Shown piece by piece: positions 26,869 through 37,251 of a stretch of 64,000 nucleotides of DNA. A program made the position numbers and the translations under genes. The stretch covers positions 62,001 to 126,000 of the forward strand of contig NZ_JAGIQA010000009.1 of NCBI RefSeq assembly GCF_017814975.1, read 5' to 3'. How positions within the stretch are numbered: the stretch's first letter is position 1; each line of letters opens with the position of its first letter. This DNA comes from Cupriavidus consociatus. GTDB taxonomy: Bacteria > Pseudomonadota > Gammaproteobacteria > Burkholderiales > Burkholderiaceae. Under the pieces are notes generated by a model. The model did no database searches, was not told the DNA's origin, and saw only the letters and a program-made list of their open reading frames with translations.

Positions 26869-27186
26869 TTGGAAAGCAGTGAAGTTCTCCAGGAGATCAG
26901 GGAGGTTAACCTCGCCTATCTGCTGCTCGCGCAACGACTCGTGCGCGAAAACCAGGTCGAAGCCATGTTTCGGCTCGGGGTCAGCAAGGAAATCGCGGAT
27001 ATCCTTGGCAAGCTGACTTCGGCGCAGCTCGTCAAGCTCGCGGCATCCAACATGGTGCTGTGCAGGTTCCGCTTCGACGACCATGCGCTTTTGTCCACGC
27101 TCACCCACACGGCCAAGAGCCATGACATGCAGCAGATCCACGCCGCGATCCTGCTTGCTCGTCAGCCGGTGGAGTCACTCAATTGA
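26869..27186 (+). CDS. flhD: Flagellar master regulator subunit FlhD
   Basis: A 105-residue FlhD, the subunit that forms the hexameric FlhD4C2 activator of class II flagellar genes. Recognised by [38 protein letters not shown] and [16 protein letters not shown]; the Cys in this last segment corresponds to the one that links dimers in Escherichia coli. The start is a TTG at 26869 with GGGG five bases upstream; no ATG or GTG in this frame would give a full-length product. It overlaps flhC by 4 bp. A weak start codon and long leader suggest post-transcriptional control. Confidence 0.95.
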   Translation: MESSEVLQEIREVNLAYLLLAQRLVRENQVEAMFRLGVSKEIADILGKLTSAQLVKLAASNMVLCRFRFDDHALLSTLTHTAKSHDMQQIHAAILLARQPVESLN

Positions 27187-27788
27187 CCGCGCTGCTGAAG
27201 GCCGAGCCGAACCGGAGTTTCACGGCCACCTCCACAGCCACCCGCAAGAGCGTTCTCCAGGATGCCAACCAGACCCAGCTCGCCATCGAGCTGATCGGCC
27301 TGGGTGCGCGCCTGCAGGTGCTTGAAGCCGAGACCACGCTGTCGCGCGACCGGCTCATCCGCCTGTACAAGGAACTGCGCGGGGTCTCGCCTCCCAAGGG
27401 CATGCTGCCCTTCTCGACGGACTGGTTCACCACCTGGCTGCCGAATATCCACTCGTCGCTGTTCTTCTCTGCCTACCAGTTCATGGTGCAGGAAGGCGAG
27501 ACCGTGGGCATCCGCGCTGTGGTGGCGGCCTATCGCCTGTACCTCGAGCACGTTTCGCTGCTTGGCGGCGAAATTGTCTTAAGTTTCACGCGTGCCTGGA
27601 CGTTAGTACGGTTCTTCGAGAGCAATATGCTGCAGCTGTCCGGCTGCACGTGTTGCGGCGGACAGTTCGTCACCCACGCGTATGAGCCGCACGCGAACTT
27701 CGTGTGCAGCCTGTGCCGTCCGCCCTCGCGCGCAGGGAAAGTGAAAAAGCTCTCGAAAGACGCCGCCGCCGTGCAGACCAACGCCTGA
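27183..27788 (+). CDS. flhC: Flagellar master regulator subunit FlhC
   Basis: A 201-residue FlhC, the zinc-binding, DNA-contacting partner of FlhD. Four ligand cysteines C155, C158, C175 and C178 have the same spacing as in the Escherichia coli protein (GCTCCGG and CSLCRPP). [16 protein letters not shown] and [18 protein letters not shown] are further conserved blocks. The start is TTG at 27183, overlapping the flhD stop codon by 4 bases, so translation is probably coupled; GGAG lies 9 bases upstream. The N-terminal 25 residues, rich in Thr/Ser/Ala, are longer than in enteric FlhC. Confidence 0.95.
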   Translation: MTALLKAEPNRSFTATSTATRKSVLQDANQTQLAIELIGLGARLQVLEAETTLSRDRLIRLYKELRGVSPPKGMLPFSTDWFTTWLPNIHSSLFFSAYQFMVQEGETVGIRAVVAAYRLYLEHVSLLGGEIVLSFTRAWTLVRFFESNMLQLSGCTCCGGQFVTHAYEPHANFVCSLCRPPSRAGKVKKLSKDAAAVQTNA

Positions 27789-27907
27789 TCCTGGTTGAGG
27801 TCCGCCGGCCGGCAAGCTTGCAGCGCTGGCGGACGGACCACTCCCCGTTCGCCCGTGCGCGGGCCATTGTGCGTGACTGACGCGCGTTTTTTGACGGGGA
27901 TCCCATC

Positions 27908-28771
27908 GTGCTAGTAGTTCTTGGCTATGTCGTCGTGGTTGTCGCGGTGCTTGGCGGTTACGCCATGACCGGCGGCCACATGGGCGCGCTATATCAACCG
28001 GCGGAATTCGTGATCATCGGGGGCGCTGCCTTCGGCGCCTTCATCGCCACCAACACCACCAAGGCCATCAAGGCCACCGCCCGCGCCCTGCCGGGCCTGT
28101 TCAAGGGCTCCAAGTACAAGAAGGAGCTGTACCTGGACGTCATGTCGCTGCTGTACGTGCTGCTGTCCAAGGCACGCCGCGAGGGCATCCTGTTCCTGGA
28201 AAAGGAAATCGCGGATCCCGCTTCCAGCAGCGTCTTCAGCCAGTACCCGCGCATCCTGTCGGATCCGGTGGTGATGGAATTCCTCACCGACTACCTGCGC
28301 ATGATGGTCAACGGCAACATGAACGCCTTCGAGATCGAGGCCCTGATGGACCACGAGATCGAGACCTTCCGCCACGAGGCCGAGATCCCCGCCCATGCGC
28401 TGTCGCGCGTCGGCGATGCGCTGCCCGCCTTCGGCATCGTCGCCGCGGTGATGGGCGTGGTGCACGCGCTGGCTTCGGCCGACCTGCCGCCGGCGGAGCT
28501 GGGCGCACTGATCGCGCACGCCATGGTCGGCACCTTCCTGGGCATCCTGCTGGCCTACGGCTTTATCTCGCCGCTGGCGTCGCGCATCGAGCTGCAGGTG
28601 TCCGAGAACGTCAAGGTCTACGAGTGCATCAAGGTGGTGCTGCTCGCCTCCCTGAATGGCTACGCCCCGCTGGTCGCGGTGGAATTCGGCCGCAAGGTGC
28701 TGTACTCCACGGTGCGGCCGTCGTTCCTCGAGCTCGACGACCACGTGCGCGAAGTCAAGAGCCTGAACTGA
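27908..28771 (+). CDS. motA: Flagellar motor stator protein MotA
   Basis: A 287-residue proton-channel subunit of the stator. Four membrane segments (about 2-20, 33-50, 170-190, 200-222) surround a large cytoplasmic loop that touches FliG. Characteristic blocks are FVIIGGAAFGAFIATN, SRVGDALPAFGIVAAVMGVV with the conserved proline of the channel, and HAMVGTFLGILLAYGFISP. The start is GTG at 27908 with GACGGGGAT upstream. It forms an operon with motB 25 bp downstream, following flhDC as in enteric bacteria. A 7-bp hairpin (27800-27834) in the flhC-motA gap may attenuate transcription. Confidence 0.97.
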   Translation: MLVVLGYVVVVVAVLGGYAMTGGHMGALYQPAEFVIIGGAAFGAFIATNTTKAIKATARALPGLFKGSKYKKELYLDVMSLLYVLLSKARREGILFLEKEIADPASSSVFSQYPRILSDPVVMEFLTDYLRMMVNGNMNAFEIEALMDHEIETFRHEAEIPAHALSRVGDALPAFGIVAAVMGVVHALASADLPPAELGALIAHAMVGTFLGILLAYGFISPLASRIELQVSENVKVYECIKVVLLASLNGYAPLVAVEFGRKVLYSTVRPSFLELDDHVREVKSLN

Positions 28772-28796
28772 GCACGGCAAGGCAGGAGGCACCCCC

Positions 28797-29768
28797 ATGA
28801 GCAGCGCACATGACATGCGTCCGATCATCGTCCGCCGGGCGAAATCGCACGCCAGGCCGCACGGCAACCACAGCTGGAAGATCGCCTACGCCGACTTCAT
28901 GACGGCGATGATGGCGCTGTTCCTGGTGCTGTGGCTGCTGTCCAGCGCCAACAAGAAGACGCTGGAAGGCATCGCGGAATATTTCCGCATGCCGCTCAAG
29001 GTGGCCATCGTCGGCGGCGAGAAAAGCAGCCAGTCGCCCAGCGTGATCCCGGGCGGCGGCATGGACGCCATGCGCAAGGACGGCGAGATCATGCGCGCGC
29101 GCGACAACGATCCGAGCGAGGAGCAGCGCCGCAACGAACTGCAGGAAGGGCAGCGCCTGCGCGCGCTCAAGCAGCGCCTCGAGCAGATCATCGAGAACAA
29201 CCCGGTGCTGCGCCAGTTCCGCCCGCAGCTGCTGCTCGACATCACCAGCGAAGGCCTGCGCATCCAGATCCTCGATACGCAGAACCGGCCGATGTTCCGC
29301 ACCGGCAGCGCCGCCGTCGAAAGCTATATGCGAACCATCCTGCGCGAGATCGGCCCGGTGCTGAACGAGCTGCCGAACAAGGTCAGCCTGTCCGGCCATA
29401 CCGATGCGGCCAACTATTCCAACGGCGAGCGCACCTACAGCAACTGGGAGCTGTCCAGCGACCGCGCCAATGCATCGCGCCGCGACCTGATCGCGGGCGG
29501 CATGCAGGAGGGCAAGGTGCTGCGCGTGCTGGGCCTGGCCGCGACCATGCCGCTGGACAAGGGCGACCTCCTGGCCCCGGTGAACCGCCGCATCAGCATC
29601 GTGGTGCTCAACCAGAAGGCGCAGGCGCGCTTCGAGGCCGAGAACGCCAGCGCCGCCGAGGTCTCGGTGACGGCGCAGGCCGGCAAGGTAGCGCAGGAGA
29701 TGCAGGCCGGTCTGGCGGCCGCTTCCTCGGCAGCGCCTGCTTCGGCAGCGCAGGGCCGCAAGCCATGA
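28797..29768 (+). CDS. motB: Flagellar motor stator protein MotB
   Basis: A 323-residue stator subunit. A basic cytoplasmic lead is followed by one membrane span (about 31-51) carrying the essential proton-carrying Asp33 (AYADFMTAMM), a plug and linker, and an OmpA-like peptidoglycan-binding domain (about 160-275; SLSGHTDAANY, NWELSSDRANASRRDL and NRRISIVVLN). The Ala-rich tail beyond 280 is lineage-specific. AGGAGG precedes the ATG. It is directly after motA and before cheA. Confidence 0.97.
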   Translation: MSSAHDMRPIIVRRAKSHARPHGNHSWKIAYADFMTAMMALFLVLWLLSSANKKTLEGIAEYFRMPLKVAIVGGEKSSQSPSVIPGGGMDAMRKDGEIMRARDNDPSEEQRRNELQEGQRLRALKQRLEQIIENNPVLRQFRPQLLLDITSEGLRIQILDTQNRPMFRTGSAAVESYMRTILREIGPVLNELPNKVSLSGHTDAANYSNGERTYSNWELSSDRANASRRDLIAGGMQEGKVLRVLGLAATMPLDKGDLLAPVNRRISIVVLNQKAQARFEAENASAAEVSVTAQAGKVAQEMQAGLAAASSAAPASAAQGRKP

Positions 29769-29841
29769 CGCAGCAAACAACCAGGCGCGGCCGCACCGGC
29801 GGCGCCCGCGCCTAGCGCGCAACCTAGTGAGTCAGGACGCC

Positions 29842-31911
29842 ATGTCTGTCGATATCGATATCACACAGTTTTACCAGACCTTCTTCGAGGAAGCGGAAGA
29901 ACTGCTCGTGGAAATGGAGCAGCTGCTGCTCGGCCTGGACATCGAGTCTCCCGATCCGGAGCATCTGAACGCGATCTTCCGGGCGGCGCATTCGATCAAG
30001 GGTGGAGCCGCCACCTTCGGATTCGCGGCGCTGACCGAGACCACCCACATCTTCGAGAACCTGCTGGACCGCACGCGCCGGCAGGAACTGGCGTTGACCA
30101 GGACCATCATCGACACCTTTCTGGAAACCAAGGACGTGTTGCAAGACCAGCTCAACGCCTACCGCAACGGCACCGAACCCGATCCGGAAACGCTGGCGCG
30201 CATCTGCGCCGTGCTGCAGCAGCTCGCGCAGGAAGCCGCCGGCCAGGCGCCCGCTGCAGCGCCGGCTCCCGCGCCCGCTGCGGCTCCGGTTGCGGCTCCG
30301 GTTGCGGCTCCTGTTGCCGCGCCGGCAGCCGCGGCCGGCGGCGCGCTGAAGATCCGGCTGATCAAGGTCTCCGCCAACGACCAGGCCCTGCTGCGCGAAG
30401 AACTCGCCAACCTCGGCGAGATCACCGGGCAGCAGGAGGTCAACGGCGAACTGGTGGTGTGGCTCAACACCCAGTGCAGCGCCGACGACATCATCGCGGT
30501 GTGCTGCTTCGTGATCGACATGGACCAGATCGTGATCGAGGCCGCGACTGAGGCCACCGCACCGGCACCGGCACCTGCGCCAGTGGCCGCGCCGGCTTCG
30601 GCACAGGTTGCGGCCGCGGCCGCCCCGGCCGTTGCTGCGCCTGCCGCACGCGATAAAGAAAAGGAAAAGGAAAAAGCCAGGCCGGCCCCAGCCGCAGCGC
30701 ACGGCGAAGGCTCGATCCGCGTGCCGACTGAAAAGGTCGACCAGATCATCAACCTGGTTGGCGAACTGGTGATCACCCAGTCGATGCTGGCGCAGACCGC
30801 GTCGTCGCTCGACCCGGTGCTGTTCGACCGCCTGTTCTCCGGCATGGGCCAGCTCGAGCGCAACGCGCGCGACCTGCAGGAAGCGGTGATGTCGATCCGC
30901 ATGATGCCGATGGACTACGTGTTCTCGCGCTTCCCGCGGCTGGTGCGCGACCTGGCCAGCAAGCTCGGCAAGCAGATCGACCTGGTCACCTACGGCAAGG
31001 CCACCGAGCTAGACAAGAGCCTGATCGAACGCATCATCGACCCGCTCACGCACCTGGTGCGCAACAGCCTCGACCACGGCATCGAGACTCCGGACAAGCG
31101 CGCCGCCGCCGGCAAGGATCCGACCGGACAGCTGGTGCTGTCCGCGCAGCACCACGGCGGCAATATCGTGATCGAGGTCAGTGACGACGGCGGCGGCCTG
31201 AACCGCGAGCGCATCCTGGCCAAGGCGATCCAGAACGGCCTGCCGGTGTCCGAGAACATCAGCGACGAGGAAGTCTGGCAGCTGATCTTCGCCCCGGGCT
31301 TCTCCACCGCCGAAGTCGTCACCGACGTCTCCGGCCGCGGCGTGGGCATGGACGTGGTCAAGCGCAACATCCAGGAGATGGGCGGCCATGTGCAGATCAG
31401 CTCGCGCCCGGGCCTGGGCACCACCATCCGCATCGTGCTGCCGCTGACGCTGGCGATCCTGGATGGCATGTCGGTCAAGGTTGGGGAAGAGACCTTCATC
31501 CTGCCGCTGAACTGCGTGATGGAATCGCTGCAGCCCAAGGCCGAGGACGTGCACACCGCTGCCAACTCCGACCGCGTCATGCATGTGCGCGGCGAATACC
31601 TGCCGCTGCTGGAAATGCATCGCGTCTTCAACGTCGCCGATGCGCTGCAGGAACCCACGCAGGGCATCGCAGTGATCCTGCAGGCCGAGGGCAAGCGCTT
31701 CGCGCTGCTGGTGGACCAGCTGATCGGCCAGCACCAGGTGGTGCTGAAGAACCTGGAAACCAACTACCGCAAGGTGCCGTGCATCTCGGCGGCGACCATC
31801 CTCGGCGACGGCAGCGTGGCGCTGATCGTCGACGTCGGCGCGCTGCAGCGCACCGGCGTGCGCCGGCAGGAGCCGGCTCTGGCCTCGTCGCCGGCCTCGT
31901 CATTTGCCTGA
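29842..31911 (+). CDS. cheA: Chemotaxis histidine kinase CheA
   Basis: A 689-residue CheA with all five domains: P1 Hpt (1-130) with phosphorylated His50 ([15 protein letters not shown]), P2 CheY/CheB-binding (about 170-235), P3 dimerisation (about 295-350), P4 kinase (about 350-540; [37 protein letters not shown]) and P5 CheW-like (545-680). The P1-P2 and P2-P3 linkers are Ala/Pro-rich, the first with three 12-bp tandem repeats (about 30286-30321), and the second contains a Lys/Glu run. The ATG at 29842 has AGGA upstream and fits the family start; GTG at 29827 is possible. Confidence 0.97.
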   Translation: MSVDIDITQFYQTFFEEAEELLVEMEQLLLGLDIESPDPEHLNAIFRAAHSIKGGAATFGFAALTETTHIFENLLDRTRRQELALTRTIIDTFLETKDVLQDQLNAYRNGTEPDPETLARICAVLQQLAQEAAGQAPAAAPAPAPAAAPVAAPVAAPVAAPAAAAGGALKIRLIKVSANDQALLREELANLGEITGQQEVNGELVVWLNTQCSADDIIAVCCFVIDMDQIVIEAATEATAPAPAPAPVAAPASAQVAAAAAPAVAAPAARDKEKEKEKARPAPAAAHGEGSIRVPTEKVDQIINLVGELVITQSMLAQTASSLDPVLFDRLFSGMGQLERNARDLQEAVMSIRMMPMDYVFSRFPRLVRDLASKLGKQIDLVTYGKATELDKSLIERIIDPLTHLVRNSLDHGIETPDKRAAAGKDPTGQLVLSAQHHGGNIVIEVSDDGGGLNRERILAKAIQNGLPVSENISDEEVWQLIFAPGFSTAEVVTDVSGRGVGMDVVKRNIQEMGGHVQISSRPGLGTTIRIVLPLTLAILDGMSVKVGEETFILPLNCVMESLQPKAEDVHTAANSDRVMHVRGEYLPLLEMHRVFNVADALQEPTQGIAVILQAEGKRFALLVDQLIGQHQVVLKNLETNYRKVPCISAATILGDGSVALIVDVGALQRTGVRRQEPALASSPASSFA

Positions 31912-31945
31912 CCTACCGACCCACTACAGGAAGAGAAAACACATC

Positions 31946-32440
31946 ATGGCCGGCATCGGACACATCGATACCCCCGGAAGCGACGCTTCGGGCCAGGAGT
32001 TCCTGGTCTTCACGCTGGGCTCGGAGGAATACGGCATCGACATCCTCAAGGTGCAAGAGATCCGCAGCTACGAGACCGTCACGCGCATCTCGAGCGCGCC
32101 CGATTTCATCAAGGGCGTGACCAACCTGCGCGGCGTGATCGTGCCGATCGTCGACCTGCGCCTGAAGTTCCGCCTGGGCAACGTGCGCTATGACCACCAG
32201 ACCGTGGTCATCATCCTCAACGTGGCCGGCCGCGTGGTCGGCATCGTGGTGGATGGCGTGTCTGACGTGCTGACGCTGACCGGCGAGGCGATCAAGCCGG
32301 CGCCGGAGTTCGGCGTGTCGATCTCGACCGAGCACCTGACCGGCCTGGGCACCGTCGACGGGCGCATGCTGGTGCTGATCGATATCGAGAAGCTGATGAC
32401 CAGTCCCGAGATGGCGCTGGTCGAGGCCGAGCTGGCCTGA
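31946..32440 (+). CDS. cheW: Chemotaxis coupling protein CheW (second copy)
   Basis: A 164-residue CheW inside the canonical cheAWRDBYZ operon, 34 bp after cheA. Shares [38 protein letters not shown] and [20 protein letters not shown] with the first CheW at 21358. It links CheA to the chemoreceptor array. The ATG at 31946 is preceded by AGGAAG at a somewhat long distance; homology begins a few residues after it. Confidence 0.96.
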   Translation: MAGIGHIDTPGSDASGQEFLVFTLGSEEYGIDILKVQEIRSYETVTRISSAPDFIKGVTNLRGVIVPIVDLRLKFRLGNVRYDHQTVVIILNVAGRVVGIVVDGVSDVLTLTGEAIKPAPEFGVSISTEHLTGLGTVDGRMLVLIDIEKLMTSPEMALVEAELA

Positions 32441-32472
32441 CGCACGCGCCGCCGCAACCTGAAACGCCAGCC

Positions 32473-33396
32473 ATGACGCCGTTCCGCACTGCCGCCAGCG
32501 CTTCCGCCAGCCTCCAGGGCCTGGCGGGCGCAGTCTCCGCGCCGGCCGCCAACCCGCGGCGCGACGAGATGCGCGACTTCCTGCTGACCGAGCGCGACTT
32601 CGAGAAGATCCGTGCGCTGATCCACAGGCGCGCGGGCATCTCGCTGGGCAGCCACAAGCGCGAAATGGTCTACAGCCGCCTGGCGCGCCGCCTGCGCACG
32701 CTGCAGCTGGCCGATTTTGCCGCGTACCTGGCGATCCTGGAAGCGGATGACCGCTCGCCCGAGTGGGAGTTCTTCACCAACTCGCTGACGACCAACCTGA
32801 CTTCGTTCTTCCGCGAATCGCATCATTTCCCGCTGCTGGCCGAGCACGCGAAGAAGATCGGCCGCCCGTACAGCGTGTGGTGCTCCGCGGCGTCCACCGG
32901 CGAAGAACCGTACTCGATCGCCATCACGCTGGCCGAAGCGCTGGGCGACCGCGCCGCCACCGTGCTGGCCACCGATATCGACACGCAGGTGCTGGCCAAG
33001 GCCCGCAGCGGCGTGTATTCGGCCGACCAGGTCGCACGGCTGTCGCCCGAACGACTCAAGCGCTTCTTCCTGAAGGGCACCGGCCCGCGCACGGGCGCGG
33101 TCAAGGTCAAGCCCGAGCTGGCCGCCACCATCACGTTCGATCCGCTCAACCTGCTCGCGCCCGACTGGGGCATCCGCGAGCAGTTCGATGCGATCTTCTG
33201 CCGCAACGTGATGATCTATTTCGACAAGCCGACGCAGGGCCGCATCCTGGAGCGCTTCGTGCCGCTGCTCAAGCCGCACGGCCTGCTCTTTGCCGGCCAC
33301 TCGGAGAACTTCTCTTACGTCACGCGCGCGTTCCAGCTGCGCGGGCAGACTGTCTACGAACTGGCGCCCGATGCCGCCAGGGCGGGAAGGCCCTGA
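32473..33396 (+). CDS. cheR: Chemoreceptor methyltransferase CheR
   Basis: A 307-residue S-adenosylmethionine-dependent methyltransferase that methylates receptor glutamates. The N-terminal helical domain (about 35-110) precedes the catalytic domain with motif I as [14 protein letters not shown], motif [15 protein letters not shown] and motif [17 protein letters not shown]. The beta-subdomain that binds the W-x-x-F tether of receptors is in place. An N-terminal extension of about 30 residues (Ala/Ser-rich) precedes the usual start [14 protein letters not shown], so translation could start there instead. It overlaps cheD by one base. Confidence 0.95.
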   Translation: MTPFRTAASASASLQGLAGAVSAPAANPRRDEMRDFLLTERDFEKIRALIHRRAGISLGSHKREMVYSRLARRLRTLQLADFAAYLAILEADDRSPEWEFFTNSLTTNLTSFFRESHHFPLLAEHAKKIGRPYSVWCSAASTGEEPYSIAITLAEALGDRAATVLATDIDTQVLAKARSGVYSADQVARLSPERLKRFFLKGTGPRTGAVKVKPELAATITFDPLNLLAPDWGIREQFDAIFCRNVMIYFDKPTQGRILERFVPLLKPHGLLFAGHSENFSYVTRAFQLRGQTVYELAPDAARAGRP

Positions 33397-34079
33397 TGCG
33401 CACGCCCCAACTTCCCGAGGCGCTGGCCACACGCACCTACTTCGACCGCGAGTTCGGCAAGCAGGCGGTCAAGCTGCTGCCCAACGAGTACTACGTGACG
33501 CGCGAGGACGTGGTGCTGACCACGGTGCTGGGTTCGTGCGTGGCCGCGTGCATCCGCGACGAGGTCGCGGGCGTCGGCGGCATGAACCACTTCATGCTGC
33601 CCGACGATGAAGGTGGCAACAGCGGCGCCAGCGGCAGCGCCGACCGCATGCTGTCGCCGTCGATGCGCTACGGCAGCTACGCGCTGGAAGTGCTGATCAA
33701 CGAGCTGCTCAAGATGGGCGCGCGGCGCGAGCGGCTTGAAGCCAAAGTCTTCGGCGGCGGTGCGGTGCTGGCCAACATGACCACGCTGAACATCGGCGAC
33801 CGCAACGCGGATTTCGTGCTGCGCTACCTCAAGGCCGAAGAGATCCGCGTCGCGGCGCAAGACCTGCGCGGCCCGCATGCGCGCCGCGTCAGCTATTTCC
33901 CGATCGGCGGGCTGGCGCTGGTGCGCCGCCTGACGCGGCAGGACGACGAGGTCTCGGTGGCGCGCGATGAACGCGCGCTGGCACGGGCCATTTCTACCTC
34001 GGCCAGGACCCCGGCGCGCGCGCCGGAGCGCACCCCCGAACTGTTTGCGCGGCAGTCTTCCACGCGCCAGCTTCCCTGA
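33396..34079 (+). CDS. cheD: Chemoreceptor glutamine deamidase CheD
   Basis: A 227-residue CheD, which deamidates specific receptor glutamines and can interact with CheY-phosphatases in other bacteria. Catalytic Cys48 ([11 protein letters not shown]) and His65 (GGMNHFMLP) are present, and [17 protein letters not shown] closes the domain. The C-terminal 45 residues, rich in Arg, Ala and Pro, look disordered and extend beyond the usual length. The start ATG at 33396 shares its A with the cheR stop codon, indicating coupled translation. Presence of CheD means receptors may be made with glutamines at some methylation sites. Confidence 0.95.
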   Translation: MRTPQLPEALATRTYFDREFGKQAVKLLPNEYYVTREDVVLTTVLGSCVAACIRDEVAGVGGMNHFMLPDDEGGNSGASGSADRMLSPSMRYGSYALEVLINELLKMGARRERLEAKVFGGGAVLANMTTLNIGDRNADFVLRYLKAEEIRVAAQDLRGPHARRVSYFPIGGLALVRRLTRQDDEVSVARDERALARAISTSARTPARAPERTPELFARQSSTRQLP

Positions 34080-34100
34080 CCCAACCGAGCACGAATTCCT

Positions 34101-35174
34101 ATGACTGCCGCCAAGATCAAGGTGCTCTGCGTGGACGATTCCGCGCTGATCCGCAGCCTGATGACGGAGATCATCAACAGCCAGCCCGACATGGAAGTGG
34201 TTGGCACCGCGCCCGACCCGCTGGTGGCGCGCGACCTGATCAAGCGCCTGAACCCGGACGTGCTGACGCTGGACGTCGAGATGCCGCGCATGGATGGCCT
34301 GGATTTTCTGGAGCGCCTGATGCGGCTGCGGCCGATGCCGGTGCTGATGGTGTCGTCGCTGACCGAGCGCGGCTCGGAAATCACCATGCGCGCGCTGGAA
34401 CTGGGCGCCGTGGATTTCGTCACCAAGCCCAAGCTCGGCATCCGCGACGGACTGATCGAATACACCGACACCATCGCCGACAAGCTGCGTGTCGCAGCGC
34501 GCGCGCGCGTGCGTGCCGCGGCGCAGCCGGCGCCGGGCACCAGTGCCCCCGCGCCCATGCTGCGCAGCCCGCTGCTGTCGACCGAGAAGCTGATCATCCT
34601 GGGCGCCTCCACCGGCGGCACCGAGGCGATCAAGGAATTCCTGATGCCGCTGCCGCCCGACAGCCCAGCGGTCATGATCGTGCAGCATATGCCGGCCGGC
34701 TTCACGCGCTCGTTCGCGCAGCGCCTGGACGGGCTGTGCCGCATCACCGTGAAGGAAGCCGAGCACGGCGAACGCGTGCTGCCTGGCCACGCGTACATCG
34801 CGCCGGGCGATTCGCACCTGCGCCTGGCGCGCAGCGGCGCCAACTATGTCGCGCACCTGTCGCAGGAAGCGCCGGTCAACCGGCACCGGCCCTCGGTCGA
34901 CGTACTGTTCGATTCGGCCGCCGAGCATGGCGGCAAGAACGTGATCGGCGTGATCCTGACCGGCATGGGCAAGGACGGCGCGCGCGGCATGCTGCGTATG
35001 CGCGAGGCCGGTGCCTATAACCTGGCGCAGGACGAGCACACCTGCATCGTGTTTGGCATGCCGAAGGAGGCGATCGCCACCGGCGGCGTGCATGAAATCG
35101 TGCCCTTGCCGGCGATGACCCAGCGCGTGATGGCGCGCCTGGCCACGTACGGCACGCGCGCGCAACGGGTCTGA
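34101..35174 (+). CDS. cheB: Chemoreceptor methylesterase CheB
   Basis: A 357-residue methylesterase/response regulator. Receiver domain 1-125 with phosphoacceptor Asp58 ([12 protein letters not shown]) and Lys109 (VTKPK); linker about 130-160; esterase domain with catalytic Ser170 (LGASTGG), His196 (VQHMPAG) and Asp292 (GMGKDG). It removes methyl groups from receptors when phosphorylated by CheA, giving adaptation together with CheR. It follows cheD by 21 bp. Confidence 0.97.
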   Translation: MTAAKIKVLCVDDSALIRSLMTEIINSQPDMEVVGTAPDPLVARDLIKRLNPDVLTLDVEMPRMDGLDFLERLMRLRPMPVLMVSSLTERGSEITMRALELGAVDFVTKPKLGIRDGLIEYTDTIADKLRVAARARVRAAAQPAPGTSAPAPMLRSPLLSTEKLIILGASTGGTEAIKEFLMPLPPDSPAVMIVQHMPAGFTRSFAQRLDGLCRITVKEAEHGERVLPGHAYIAPGDSHLRLARSGANYVAHLSQEAPVNRHRPSVDVLFDSAAEHGGKNVIGVILTGMGKDGARGMLRMREAGAYNLAQDEHTCIVFGMPKEAIATGGVHEIVPLPAMTQRVMARLATYGTRAQRV

Positions 35175-35266
35175 ACACACCCGGAAACCTGAACAAGCCC
35201 AGACAACAAGCTGAAACAACAAGCTGGACCGACTAGCCAACACTGCATTTACCTGGAGCCCTCAAA

Positions 35267-35653
35267 GTGGACAAGAGCATCAAGATCCTGGTCGTGGACG
35301 ATTTCCCGACCATGCGCCGGATCATCCGCAACCTGCTCAAGGAGCTGGGATTCGTCAACGTCGAGGAAGCCGAGGACGGCGCCGCCGGCCTGGAGAAGGC
35401 CAGGGACGGCAGCTTCCAGTTCGTGATCTCGGACTGGAACATGCCCAACATGGACGGCCTGTCGATGCTGCAGGCGATCCGCGCCGACGCCAATATCGGC
35501 AAGATCCCGGTGCTGATGGTGACGGCCGAAGCCAAGAAGGAAAACATCATCGCCGCGGCCCAGGCCGGCGCCAACGGCTACGTGGTCAAGCCGTTCACGG
35601 CAGCCACGCTGGACGAGAAGATCACCAAGATCTTCGAAAAGCTCGCCGGCTGA
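35267..35653 (+). CDS. cheY: Chemotaxis response regulator CheY
   Basis: A 128-residue receiver protein, the diffusible signal to FliM. Acidic pocket Asp11/Asp12 ([11 protein letters not shown]), phosphoacceptor Asp56 ([11 protein letters not shown]), switch Thr86 ([12 protein letters not shown]) and Lys108 (YVVKPF) are all as in the enteric CheY, including the A-E-A-K-K-E-N-I segment. The start is GTG at 35267 with GGAG nine bases upstream. It lies between cheB and cheZ, the position of the motor-controlling CheY. Confidence 0.97.
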   Translation: MDKSIKILVVDDFPTMRRIIRNLLKELGFVNVEEAEDGAAGLEKARDGSFQFVISDWNMPNMDGLSMLQAIRADANIGKIPVLMVTAEAKKENIIAAAQAGANGYVVKPFTAATLDEKITKIFEKLAG

Positions 35654-35671
35654 TCCAAAGGAGCCCTTGCC

Positions 35672-36307
35672 ATGACTCCGACGCTGAGCAACGATTCAGC
35701 CGAGCAACTGATCCTGCGCATCGGTAACCTGACGCGGATGCTGCGCGACAATATGCGCGAGCTCGGCCTGGACAAGGAGATCGAGCGCGCCGCGCAGGCC
35801 ATTCCCGATGCGCGCGACCGGCTCAACTACATTGCGGCGATGACCGAGCAGGCCGCCGAGCGCACGCTGAACGCGGTCGAACTGGCGCAGCCGATCCAGT
35901 CCCACATCGAGCAGCAGGCCGAGACGCTGGACAAGCGCTGGGCAGGCTGGTTCGAGCAGCCGGTGGAGCTGGCGGACGCCCGCTCGCTTGTGCTCGACAC
36001 GCGCGCCTTCCTGTCCGAGGTGCCGGGTCAGGCCCGCGCTACCAACAGCCACCTGCTAGACATCATGATGGCGCAGGACTTCCAGGACCTGACCGGGCAG
36101 GTCATCAAGAAGATGATGGACATGATCCGCACGCTGGAGCAGGAACTGCTGCAGGTGCTGATCGACAATGTCCCGTCCGAGCGGCGCGTGGAAGTGCAGG
36201 CGCCGTCGACGCTGATGAACGGGCCGCAGGTGAATCCGGAGGGGAAGCCGGACGTGGTGTCGGACCAGGCGCAGGTGGATGATTTGTTGGCGAGTTTGGG
36301 GTTCTGA
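35672..36307 (+). CDS. cheZ: CheY-P phosphatase CheZ
   Basis: A 211-residue CheZ, the helical-hairpin phosphatase that dephosphorylates CheY-P. The active-site helix with the conserved Asp/Gln pair is seen as MMAQDFQDLTGQVIKKM, and the C-terminal CheY-binding helix as DQAQVDDLLASLGF. AAAGGAG precedes the ATG. It ends the che operon; in related genomes flhB usually follows directly, whereas here about 2.9 kb of other sequence intervenes. Confidence 0.95.
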   Translation: MTPTLSNDSAEQLILRIGNLTRMLRDNMRELGLDKEIERAAQAIPDARDRLNYIAAMTEQAAERTLNAVELAQPIQSHIEQQAETLDKRWAGWFEQPVELADARSLVLDTRAFLSEVPGQARATNSHLLDIMMAQDFQDLTGQVIKKMMDMIRTLEQELLQVLIDNVPSERRVEVQAPSTLMNGPQVNPEGKPDVVSDQAQVDDLLASLGF

Positions 36308-36863
36308 GGTTTTGGTTGGGCTGGTGGTGGGAAGCCCTCGGCTGCGCTGCGCGCACGCCCTGTCTCAGTCTTGGGCTCGGGCACGGAGTGCATTGCTGCT
36401 CTCGCACAGCGTTGTCGCGCGCGAGCCCAACAGCTTGCCTACTCCCGCATGTGTTCTCCCCTCTCCCGCGAGCGGGAGAGGGGCGGGGGAGAGGGCCGAC
36501 GCATCCACGAAGTCAACCGCATCAACACCTGCGCACCGCTTCATCCCGGCAATCCGGCGATGAAGGTTTTTTAAGAGTTTGCCCCTACTCGCGCTTGCTG
36601 CCCCTCTTCATACTGGGTTTGTCGCTGCGTCGTGGCGACCGGGTTTAGCAGCCCGGAGAGAGAGCCGAACGTTCGTCTTCTGGCGGTACCCTTACGTCCG
36701 CTGTGCCTGCGCACGCCCCTTCTTTGGGCGGGCCCTGGCAGGGGAGCCTTCGGGCTCGCCGGCTTTCGGCTCTTTCCCGGTCTGCTAACCCTGCCTTGCG
36801 CCCGCCCACCCCGATTCGCACCGGGGGGCGGGACTGAACCTGTATGAATAGGGGGGAATTCCT
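36308..36863. other. Intergenic region with REP-like hairpin and possible structured RNA
   Basis: From 36370 to about 36530 lies a diverged copy of the dispersed repeat described at 46913, with a 12-bp hairpin CCCCTCTCCCGC (36458-36469) / GCGGGAGAGGGG (36472-36483). From about 36600 to 36860 a different GC-rich segment shows several hairpins: GTCGC/GCGAC (36621-36639), CCGGG/CCCGG (36639-36656) and GAGCC-TTCG-GGCTC (36744-36757), ending in a G-run and a small ORF with a strong ribosome-binding site. It could be a leader RNA. No protein gene was supported in this part. Confidence 0.5.
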
Positions 36864-36968
36864 ATGCTTCAGTCCTTACTTGCCCATTCTGGGCGATTGG
36901 CAATCTCCAGTACCTGCACAATGCAGCAGCGCGCGCTAGCCGCGTATGCGGAGGTGCGCCATGTATAG
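36864..36968 (+). CDS. Possible 34-residue leader-type small ORF
   Basis: Starts at ATG 36864 six bases after a GGGGGG run that is a good ribosome-binding site, encodes MLQSLLAHSGRLAISSTC and ends at a TAG that overlaps the start of the next ORF by 8 bases. The arrangement suggests translational coupling. No family is recognised and it may be chance. Confidence 0.3.
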   Translation: MLQSLLAHSGRLAISSTCTMQQRALAAYAEVRHV

Positions 36969-37251
36969 CCATAGCCATCACGGCATCACAGCGGAACACA
37001 ATGGCGCCGACATGCTCGTGACCGCCCACAGCCCGGGGGAGAATCCGCTGAGTCTTGCTGTGCAGCGTGCGGCGCAGCTTCATGGGCTCTTGCTCATGGC
37101 CAGCGATCGTGGTGCCTCGAGCCTGGGTCTGGTGGATCTCGACCAGGGGACCTGGGAGGGCTTGCTTTCCCTCGTGGCCAGCCTGGCACACGAGACGCAG
37201 GTGTTGAGTGAACTGGCCGCACTACATGGCCAGGTATTGCAGGCTGATTGA
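36961..37251 (+). CDS. Hypothetical protein, 96 residues
   Basis: A small soluble protein, His-rich at its start (MYSHSHHGITAEHN) and otherwise mixed helical, with segments SLAVQRAAQLHGLLLMAS and LLSLVASLAHETQVLSELAA. GGAGG lies 6 bases before the ATG, a strong translation signal. It overlaps the preceding 34-residue ORF by 8 bp and belongs to the accessory segment between cheZ and flhB. Function unknown; no membrane span or known motif. Confidence 0.55.
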   Translation: MYSHSHHGITAEHNGADMLVTAHSPGENPLSLAVQRAAQLHGLLLMASDRGASSLGLVDLDQGTWEGLLSLVASLAHETQVLSELAALHGQVLQAD

